In this document: one piece after another, positions 8,876 through 16,400 of the stretch
Position numbering within the stretch: position 1 is the first letter of the stretch
How the letters are laid out: each line of letters begins with the position of its first letter
Source of the DNA: Paenibacillus tuaregi
Lineage (GTDB): Bacteria; Bacillota; Bacilli; Paenibacillales; Paenibacillaceae
NCBI RefSeq assembly: GCF_900086655.1
Contig: NZ_LT575476.1
Location: 1,778,503 to 1,842,502, forward strand
Length of the DNA stretch: 64,000 nucleotides
Direction of reading: 5' to 3'
Notes under the pieces: model-generated
What the model was told of the DNA's origin: nothing
Seen by the model: the letters and a program-made list of their open reading frames with translations, nothing else
Databases searched by the model: none
Position numbers and translations under genes: made by a program

Positions 8876-9655
8876 ATGCAAATAGATCCGCGTACCGCCA
8901 AACAGTTGATTGATCTGCAATTGATGAGCGGAATCGATCTGCAAGGAACCGCGTTACAGAGTACATCTACCACAGGTGGAACCGATTCCGCCTTTAATTT
9001 AGTGTTACAGCAATTAATGCAGACGGACTCCATCAGTTCTTCTGTGGATCAGTACAATTCGGCTCTGGATACCGGCGCGGTCATCTCGGTTAATGGCCAA
9101 TTGTGGCAGCTTCTTAAGACGAATACAGAGGGGCTCTCCACTGAAGAGTCGGGAAGCAGTAGCGGTACCGCTACTGCTTCCGGATCATCTCCGGTAAGTC
9201 CAAGCGCATCCAACCCGAATGTGGATCACACCTCTAAGCCCACCGCTTATAATGAGCTGATCAGCAAGGCCAGCCGGGACTATGGTGTACCGGAGTCGCT
9301 CATTAAGGCGGTGATTGATACGGAGTCTTCTTTTGATCCGAACTCGCTGTCTTCCGCGGGGGCTAAAGGGTTGATGCAGCTTATGGATGGAACTGCCCAG
9401 GGGCTTGGGGTGAGCAATTCTTTTGACCCGGCTCAGAATATCGATGGGGGAACCAAATATATTTCCTACCAGCTCAAACGGTATAACGGGAATATCAACA
9501 CAGCGATGGCCGCTTATAATGCGGGTCCGGGAACACTGAGAAAGCTGGGCATCTCTAACGATCAGGAGCTTATGGAGAAGCTTCATCTGCTGCCGACGGA
9601 GACTCAGAAATATATTACCAAGATAGAACGGGCTCGTGCCAAATATGAGGCATGA
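8876..9655 (+). CDS. Lytic transglycosylase (SLT domain)
   Basis: A 259-residue protein. Residues 1-80 are a helical, Gln-rich region; 88-122 form a Ser/Gly/Thr linker; from about 124 the SLT domain begins (YNELISKASRDYGVPESL). The catalytic glutamate is E150 in VIDTESSFDP. The family motifs GLMQLM (165-170) and AYNAGPG near 213-219 are present. SLT enzymes cleave peptidoglycan to 1,6-anhydro-muropeptides. No clear signal peptide is visible at the N-terminus, as in the similar B. subtilis YjbJ/CwlQ-type protein. The ATG at 8876 follows GATGAGGAG. The gene is monocistronic, bounded by terminators at 8751 and 9671. Confidence 0.9.
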   Translation: MQIDPRTAKQLIDLQLMSGIDLQGTALQSTSTTGGTDSAFNLVLQQLMQTDSISSSVDQYNSALDTGAVISVNGQLWQLLKTNTEGLSTEESGSSSGTATASGSSPVSPSASNPNVDHTSKPTAYNELISKASRDYGVPESLIKAVIDTESSFDPNSLSSAGAKGLMQLMDGTAQGLGVSNSFDPAQNIDGGTKYISYQLKRYNGNINTAMAAYNAGPGTLRKLGISNDQELMEKLHLLPTETQKYITKIERARAKYEA

Positions 9656-9670
9656 CGACTTATAGCAAGC

Positions 9671-9702
9671 AGGGCGTTCCAAGACTGGAGCGCTCTTTTT
9701 TG
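9671..9702 (+). terminator. Intrinsic terminator with wobble pairs
   Basis: AGGGCGTTCCA (9671-9681) pairs over 11 positions, including G-T wobbles, with TGGAGCGCTCT (9686-9696), then T residues. Confidence 0.75.
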
Positions 9703-9759
9703 TGCTTTTCCAGCAGGATTCGAAATCTGTTACAATAGAGGGATGAGGGGGGATTTCAG

Positions 9760-10911
9760 ATGTATTATTTCGATCATGCCGCAGCAACCCCGCCCAGTGA
9801 AGAGGTAATCCGTACAGTTTACGAAGTCATGAAGGCGCATTACGGTAATCCGTCCTCCCTGCATCAGCCGGGACTTGAGGGCGGGAAGCTGCTGAGAAGA
9901 GCAAGGGAAGTGTGCGCGGCCTCTCTTGGTGTACAGCCGAGAGAAGTCATCTTTACTTCAGGGGCTACAGAAAGCAACAATCTGGCTCTAAAGGGAGCTG
10001 CACTGCAATATAGAAGCCGGGGGAAACATATTATAACGACTGAGATTGAACATCCGTCCGTATATGAGAGTGCGAAGCAGCTCGAAACCCTGGGGTTTGA
10101 CGTTACTTTTCTGCCGGTCGGCCATGATGGGACAGTAACGGCTAAGCAAGTTTTGGAGGCTGTCCAGCCCGATACAATCCTGGTATCCGTCATGCATGTG
10201 AACAATGAAACCGGAAGTATCCAGCCGATTCAGGAGATCGGCAGGGCTCTCCAGAGTACCCGGCCGAAGGTGCTGTTTCATGTCGATGGCGTCCAAGGAT
10301 ACGGCAAGGTCCCGTTGTCCCTGCAATCATGCGGGATTGATCTGTACAGCCTATCTGCTCATAAGATTAGAGGGCCTAAAGGCGTAGGGCTCTTATATAT
10401 AAAAGACGGCGTGTCCTTATTTCCGCTTCTGTCCGGGGGAGGGCAGGAAAGAGGCCTGCGGGCAGGGACTGAAAATGTTCCCCTGATTGTGGGCATGGCC
10501 AAGGCCGTGCGGATGGCCGGGGAACATATCGAGGCTAGGGCAAAACAGCTTCGGCATCTGCGGGAGCAGCTGGTCAGCGGGATTCAGCAAATCCCGGAGC
10601 TGGTGCTTAATTCTCCGGTTCAAGACGGAGCACCGCATATTGTCAGCTTCTCCTATCCGGGAATGAAGGCCGAGGCTCTGCTGCATATGCTGGAAGAAGC
10701 CGGGTTCATGGTTTCCACCAAATCAGCCTGCTCTTCCAAGTCAGCAGAGCCAAGCCGTGTATTGCTGGCTATGGGCGCCGGAGAAGCAGCCGCTACCAGT
10801 GGTATTCGGATCAGCTTCGGAGAAGAACACACCGCGCATCACATCCAGCTTCTGATTGATGTACTAACCTCAGCCGTAAGCCGGCTTAAAGCTTTGAAAG
10901 GTGGATTTTGA
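9760..10911 (+). CDS. nifZ: Cysteine desulfurase partnered with ThiI (NifZ type)
   Basis: PLP-dependent class V aminotransferase of 383 residues that removes sulfur from cysteine as an enzyme persulfide. The PLP-lysine is K202 in SLSAHKIRGPKG, cofactor-contacting histidine H98 lies in EIEHPS, and the active cysteine is C324 in TKSACSSK, on a short loop. It ends 6 bases before thiI, the same pairing as B. subtilis nifZ-thiI, where the desulfurase feeds sulfur to ThiI for 4-thiouridine in tRNA. The ATG at 9760 follows GAGGGGGG. TACAAT at 9731-9736 could be a -10 element, but its -35 is poor. Confidence 0.92.
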   Translation: MYYFDHAAATPPSEEVIRTVYEVMKAHYGNPSSLHQPGLEGGKLLRRAREVCAASLGVQPREVIFTSGATESNNLALKGAALQYRSRGKHIITTEIEHPSVYESAKQLETLGFDVTFLPVGHDGTVTAKQVLEAVQPDTILVSVMHVNNETGSIQPIQEIGRALQSTRPKVLFHVDGVQGYGKVPLSLQSCGIDLYSLSAHKIRGPKGVGLLYIKDGVSLFPLLSGGGQERGLRAGTENVPLIVGMAKAVRMAGEHIEARAKQLRHLREQLVSGIQQIPELVLNSPVQDGAPHIVSFSYPGMKAEALLHMLEEAGFMVSTKSACSSKSAEPSRVLLAMGAGEAAATSGIRISFGEEHTAHHIQLLIDVLTSAVSRLKALKGGF

Positions 10912-10917
10912 CTTTTA

Positions 10918-12147
10918 ATGATGACTTATGATTTATTGCTGCTGCGTTTCGGTGAGATGGCGATTAAAGGGAAGAACCGGAGACGGTTTGAGAAAGCGGC
11001 CATGAACCATATTGAGGCACTGCTTGAATTGTATCCGGGCGCTTCACTGCGTCAGGAGTTCGGAAGGTTCTATATTTCCCTTGGAGGAGAGTCGGCGGAA
11101 AGCCTGATTAAGGAGCTTAAGAAGGTATTTGGGATCGCATCGATCAGTCCTGTAGTGGTGACCGGATCAGAACTGGATAAAATTATAGAAACCGCAAAGG
11201 ACTTTGTCACCCGTTTGAACCTGCCAGAGGGTACAACGTTTAAGGTCAATGCCAGGAGGGTGTGGAAAGGGTTTCCTCATCTCTCCAATGAAATTAACAA
11301 GCTGGTCAGCGGGCCGCTTCTGCGGGAGATAGGGACCTTAAAGGTGGATGTCCATGAACCGGAGGTTGAGCTTAGGGTCGAAGTCCGGGAGGATCAGACG
11401 TACCTCTTCAGCGAAATTATTCCTGGGGCTGGAGGATATCCCCTTGGTACAAATGGCAAAGCGATGCTGCTGCTGTCAGGAGGCATTGACAGTCCGGTAG
11501 CGGGATGGTCAGCCATGCGCCGGGGTCTGGAGATCGAGTGTGTCCATTTCCACAGCTATCCCTTTACAAGCAAGCAGGCCGAGGAGAAAGTGATCCAGCT
11601 GGCACATGTCTTGTCGACTTACTCGGGCCAGATTAAGCTGCACCTGGTTCCGTTCACAGAGGTGCAGACGCTCCTAGCCAAGTCGAAGCAGGAAGGGCTT
11701 ATGATTACTTTGATGCGCCGGGCTATGCTGCGGATTGCCACTGGACTGGCGGAGCAGCACGGGGCATTGGCGCTTGTAACCGGGGACAGTCTGGGACAAG
11801 TGGCCAGCCAGACTCTGCCAAGCATGAATGTGATCGGCCGGGCTACAGAGCTCCCTCTGTTAAGACCGCTGATCATGATGGACAAATCAGAGATTATCGA
11901 ATTGTCGCGTGAGATTGGCACCTACGATTTGTCGATTCTGCCTTACGAGGACTGCTGCACCCTGTTCGTGCCGAAATCTCCTTCCACCAATCCGAACCTG
12001 CGGATCGTAGAGAAGATTGAGTCATCCTCGCCTGATCTAGACAGGGAAATCAAAGCCGCAATCTCAGGCACGAAGACCCTTGTGCTTCATCCGGGGGAAC
12101 AGCCGGTACAGACTGGGGGCACAGGCATTCAGGAAGATTGGTTCTAG
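10918..12147 (+). CDS. thiI: tRNA 4-thiouridine sulfurtransferase ThiI
   Basis: A 409-residue enzyme that thiolates U8 of tRNA. The N-terminal ferredoxin-like and THUMP domains cover about residues 1-165. The PP-loop adenylation motif is LLSGGIDSP at 185-193, and DCCTLFVP lies near residue 342. There is no rhodanese domain after about residue 400, unlike E. coli ThiI and like B. subtilis ThiI. Sulfur relay must therefore use a cysteine in the main body, fed by the adjacent desulfurase. ATG at 10918 or 10921 are both possible; AAAGGTGG lies 14 bases before the first. Confidence 0.95.
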   Translation: MMTYDLLLLRFGEMAIKGKNRRRFEKAAMNHIEALLELYPGASLRQEFGRFYISLGGESAESLIKELKKVFGIASISPVVVTGSELDKIIETAKDFVTRLNLPEGTTFKVNARRVWKGFPHLSNEINKLVSGPLLREIGTLKVDVHEPEVELRVEVREDQTYLFSEIIPGAGGYPLGTNGKAMLLLSGGIDSPVAGWSAMRRGLEIECVHFHSYPFTSKQAEEKVIQLAHVLSTYSGQIKLHLVPFTEVQTLLAKSKQEGLMITLMRRAMLRIATGLAEQHGALALVTGDSLGQVASQTLPSMNVIGRATELPLLRPLIMMDKSEIIELSREIGTYDLSILPYEDCCTLFVPKSPSTNPNLRIVEKIESSSPDLDREIKAAISGTKTLVLHPGEQPVQTGGTGIQEDWF

Positions 12148-12185
12148 CAGAGAATTAGTCATATTTAAGCACTGTGCAAATAACA

Positions 12186-12234
12186 AGAGGCTGTCCCAAA
12201 ATCATCCTAAGATGATCCCGGGACAGCCTCTTTC
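12186..12234. terminator. Bidirectional terminator between thiI and terC
   Basis: AGAGGCTGTCCC pairs with GGGACAGCCTCT, with an inner ATCATC/GATGAT stem. It separates convergent genes and ends in T residues on the plus strand. Confidence 0.8.
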
Positions 12235-12247
12235 CGATGGCCTGCTG

Positions 12248-12955
12248 TTATGAATGGGTCGCTGGATCAGAATGCGGTTTTTTGCCGCTGGAGCGTTGTT
12301 GTTTCTTCCTCCAATGCCCGATAACCAGGACGGCGGCTACGATGAGGATAATAAATGCGAAGCTGATCACGGGCTTGTCCACAAATACTGCGGCCAGCTT
12401 AGGCTCGGTGGTGATCATATGAGCCGCGGTATAAGCCAGGACTGCTGCACCCAAATAAGCGATCCATGGAAATAAGTTGAGCAGTTTAATGAATAGAGTG
12501 CTGCCCCAAACCACGATAGGCACGCTAATAAGCAGCCCGATAACCACAAGAACCATGTGCTGACCGGAAGCACCGGCTACGGCAATAACATTGTCCAGCC
12601 CCATGGCGGCATCTGCGATAACAATGGTTCGAACCGCTGGCCACAGGGAAGTCTGGGCCTTTACAGAATCGTGATCGCCTTCGTCCGTCAGCACTTTGTA
12701 GGAGATATATATTAGCAGTAATCCCCCAACTGCAAGAAGCCAAGGGATGTTAAGCAGCCATACCACCACTAAAGTAGCAGCAATCCGCAGAATTACAGCC
12801 CCTGCCGTCCCGTATAGGATGGCCTTCTTCTGAACGGAATGGGGCAGCTTCCTTGCAGCCATTCCAATGACAATCGCGTTATCCCCTGCGAGAATCAAAT
12901 CGATAAAAATAATATTGATTAATGAGATGAAAAATGCCGCACTGAACAATTCCAA
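12248..12955 (-). CDS. TerC family integral membrane protein (YjbE type), copy 1
   Basis: A 235-residue protein with about seven hydrophobic helices and a basic, hydrophilic tail from residue 213. It carries the two conserved acidic membrane motifs of TerC proteins, AGDNAIVI near 22-29 and GLDNVIAVA near 118-126. Bacillus relatives of this superfamily are linked to metal (manganese) export. The substrate here is not determined. I looked in the reverse strand upstream for the yybP-ykoY manganese riboswitch often found with such genes and did not recognise it. A paralogue lies at 18802 on the other side of the large surface-protein gene. Confidence 0.88.
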   Translation of the reverse strand: MELFSAAFFISLINIIFIDLILAGDNAIVIGMAARKLPHSVQKKAILYGTAGAVILRIAATLVVVWLLNIPWLLAVGGLLLIYISYKVLTDEGDHDSVKAQTSLWPAVRTIVIADAAMGLDNVIAVAGASGQHMVLVVIGLLISVPIVVWGSTLFIKLLNLFPWIAYLGAAVLAYTAAHMITTEPKLAAVFVDKPVISFAFIILIVAAVLVIGHWRKKQQRSSGKKPHSDPATHS

Positions 12956-13190
12956 CTTAAGTCACTTCCTTCGATGTTATATACGCTATACTTAACCAAA
13001 AAGATTCAAAACGTGGGGATTACACGAAATAATCTTGGTATGACTAGGCGGGGGAAAGTGAATCCCGCTTATTTTGCCTTTAACTCAATTATTTTATCGT
13101 TTACCTGATCAAATTGGAAGCAGATAAAGAATGAAGAAATTTAATTTTCTAAATTGACAAAAAGATATAGGCTGAAGTAAGGTATAAATG

Positions 13191-13204
13191 TGTAAGCGCT
13201 TTAA
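13191..13204. promoter_or_regulatory. cre-like operator, copy 1
   Basis: TGTAAGCGCTTTAA matches the CcpA catabolite-responsive element consensus (TGWNANCGNTNWCA) except at the thirteenth base. It is followed by TTTTGTTAATT, which is repeated after the second copy 72 bases downstream. Another LacI-family repressor could use the same palindrome. Confidence 0.5.
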
Positions 13205-13262
13205 TTTTGTTAATTCAGTGTCAAGTTACTGTAAAATTTATAGGGGTGATGTGGACAAAATG

Positions 13263-13276
13263 TAAAAGCGCTTTAA
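13263..13276. promoter_or_regulatory. cre-like operator, copy 2
   Basis: TAAAAGCGCTTTAA, the second copy of the palindrome, is followed by CTTTTGTTAATT. The AAGCGCTTTAA plus TTTTGTTAATT block is shared with the first copy over about 21 bases. Confidence 0.45.
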
Positions 13277-13438
13277 CTTTTGTTAATTTGAACGTCTTGG
13301 CAGCAGCTATTTATCTGCCAGATCCTCGCCTTGCACCTTTTGGTTTCTCACATGACTCAGTCTCTGTGCAGGTGTAAGAAGAGGAAGATTCAAGCAGTCA
13401 TTATGGGGGACATTCTGTATAAGAAGAGAGGGAAATGG

Positions 13439-16400
13439 ATGGCTATGAGGTCTATGAACAAATGGAAACGAAACAGAGTGCTCTGTGCGCTTATGGCGCT
13501 TGTGCTGGTTATGTCGAGCATGGCAGGCGTTGTACGCGCTGAAGAAGACAGAAGTACAGCAGTTGCCGCAACTCCGGGAGAGCAGTCAATTGTTGCGGCA
13601 TGGCAGTTCAAGGATGAGGGAGAACATGGCGTGTTCCCCGCAACTTCCGGGGAGTATGGACCTTCAGCGTACTTCACCAATGTAGGGGGTACCTTCGAGT
13701 ATTATGATAAGAGTGAGAAATCGCTCAGTTACCAGAGCTGGCGGGATTCCAAGGATACGAAGTATTGGTTAGCCGTGCTGTCAACCAAAGGTTTCCGCAA
13801 TCTAACCTTGTCCTCCGTTCAGAATTCCTCGGGCTCCGGTCCAAGGGACTTCAAGGTACAGACGAGTACGGATCAGAAGAATTGGCAGGACGTTCCTAAC
13901 AGCACACTGAAGATGGTTAAGTCCAGTTTTAATTGTCCTGATGACACATGCAAGCTTAACAATCTTCCTCTTCCAGGTATTGAAGACCAGAATCTGATCT
14001 ACATCCGCTGGGTTGTTGCATCAGATGCAAGCACCAGTGAGGAAGAAGACGGGATTGGAGGGTCAGGTTCCAGTCGGATCAAGGATATCCGCATTAGCGG
14101 TGAACGTATCCCGGATGTTGAGCTCTTTCATCCTACCCTGAATCTGTGGCAGCTTCCGAAGGCTGGGAGCACCCATGCGAGTATACAAGGTCCAATTCAG
14201 GTCAAGTTCAATAAATCTATTGCGGTCAGCGAAGACGCCAAGGTTAAAATTACAGACGAGCAGGATAAAACAGTCCAAGAACTCAAGCCGTCGGTAATCA
14301 ATCAGCATACTTTGGAAAGTGCCGAGCCGAAATTGGCTTATGGCCGGTCCTATACTGTGCAAATTTCTAAAGATGCTGTTAAAGGCACAGATGGTGTGGC
14401 TTTGGAAAAAGATATCACTTGGACGTTCAAGGTTCAGGATTCTCCGCTTATGCCGAAGTCGGTGAATATGACTCTGAACGGCGATCCGAAGACCAGCATG
14501 GCGTTTGCCTGGTATACCGACAAGATGACAGGTACGACCGTTCAAGTCGTTGAAGCAGATCAAATGAAGGGGGAAAGCTTCCCTGAGAAGGCTTCATCTT
14601 ATACTGGCACGGCGGAAGAAATTGAAACCTTCATGTCCAAGAAGGACAGGGAAGAGGATAAGAAAGTTAAATTTATCAGCCACAAGGCCGTTGCCGACAA
14701 GTTGAAGCCGGGTACCTCTTACCGGTTCAGAGTTGGTGACGGGAAAGAATGGAGTGAAGTTGGCTCCTTCAAGACAGATACCCAGGAGAACCAGTCTTAC
14801 CGGTTCATTGCTGGGTCAGACTCCCAAGCCTCCAGTGAAGAGGATTTCCAGCCGTGGGGCGATACGTTCAGGAAAGCCAGGGAGTTCATCGGCGATCCTA
14901 AATTCCTGATTAATGCCGGAGATTTGGTGGACAACGGGGATCTTGAAGAGCAGTGGCAGTGGATGCTGGGCGCCGCCCAGAAAGAGCTGCTCAACGTGCC
15001 ATTTGTCCCGGTGCTTGGCGGACACGAAATCCAGGATTATGACGGGGATGAGACGACGCCAAACGATAACTTTTACCATCACTTCAATGTTCCTAAACAA
15101 GTTGTTAAGGGAACCCATAAAGGGTCCGTATACTCATTTGAATATGGGGATGCGCTTTATATGGTCTTTAATTCCCAATACGCTGGACAGTTGAATGAGG
15201 ACGGCAAAAGCATCAAGTGGGCCGATAATGAATTCTGGGACCAGGTAGCGTGGATGAAGAATACGGTGGCCCGCAGTGATAAGAAATGGAAGTTTGTCGC
15301 ATTTCATAAGAGCCCTTATGCGGCCGGAGACAACTCGGCCCAGTGGGAAGACGACCGGATTCAGTTCTACAAGAAATATCTGATTCCTGCTTTTGATGAG
15401 ATGGGCATTGATATGGTGTTTGAAGCCCATGACCACATGTACATGAGATCGTTCCAAATGTATAACGACCAGGTTATTCCTAAAGACCAGTTGGAGTTCG
15501 ACAACGAGGGCAACGCGGTTAACCCTAAGGGAACCATTTACCTGATGTCGAATGCGTTCGGTAACAAATTCTACTATAAGAATAATCAGTATAAGCCAGG
15601 GGAAGACGGTGAACCGGAAGAAGTTAAGGGTCCAGACGGCAAGCCAATTCCTTATAACGACTATTTTGCCGCTATTGACGAGCAGCCGGAGAAGAAAATG
15701 TTCACGGATGTGTCCATTTCCCCGGAAGTGCTCAAATTTACCGCTTATACCGCAGCGGTAGAGGACGAAGGCAAGGCGGATACTGTGGGTAACGGCTTGT
15801 CTGCTTACGACAAGTATGGTGTCAAGAGAACAGATGTGAAGCCGGATCGGGTAGCGGAAGCCAAGGTTCAAGTAAAAGGCAATGAGGCCGTGCTGACCTG
15901 GAAGATGCCTGCGGACAGCAAGGAACCCGTGCGAGGCTTTAGGGTTTATGAGAAGTCTGATAAAGTCAAGACACATTGGAGCGAATATATTCCTGCTGCT
16001 GCCGGGAAGAGTGAGTATATTTTGACGGTGAAGGATATTAACCCGGATAAGAAGTATGATTTCAACATCAAAGCGGTAGGCACGAGAATGAACTCGGATG
16101 CGACTGAGGTTAGTACTAAGGAAGGGCCTGTGGAACAGGAGCCTCCTTCAGCTCCAACCAATCTGAACGGTACTGCGGTATCCCCGTACCAGATTGATCT
16201 GAAGTGGACGGCATCCGCGGGAGTGAATGCGCCAGTTGGCTATCATATATACCGGAACGACGAGAAGGTGGGTTCGTCCCAGACAACTTCCTTCAATGAT
16301 TATGGACTCAGCCCAAATACGGAATATGCCTATACGGTCAAAGCTTACAGCGCGGAAGGCATTGAATCGCTGGCAAGCAACAGTGTTAAAGTTACAACCA

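Larger units (their letters stand above)
12956..13438. promoter_or_regulatory. 483-base intergenic region between terC and the large surface enzyme
   Basis: Divergent promoter region with no gene. The left part is the leader of terC on the minus strand. The AT-rich middle holds TTGACA at 13154 without a well-placed -10, and TATAAA at 13183. Two operator-like repeats lie at 13191 and 13263 (separate entries). TTGTTA at 13207 and TGTAAA at 13230 (17-base spacer) are a weak promoter candidate. Bases 13290-13420 show no feature I can support, which leaves a long 5' leader before the start at 13439. Confidence 0.55.

Noticed and set aside
12956-13190. Possible manganese (yybP-ykoY) riboswitch before terC on the minus strand
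   Set aside because: The conserved core and helices of that riboswitch are not recognisable in the sequence.
15134-15976. 280-codon antisense frame in the surface-enzyme gene
   Set aside because: Shadow of a long high-GC-third-position gene; no ribosome site or family motif.
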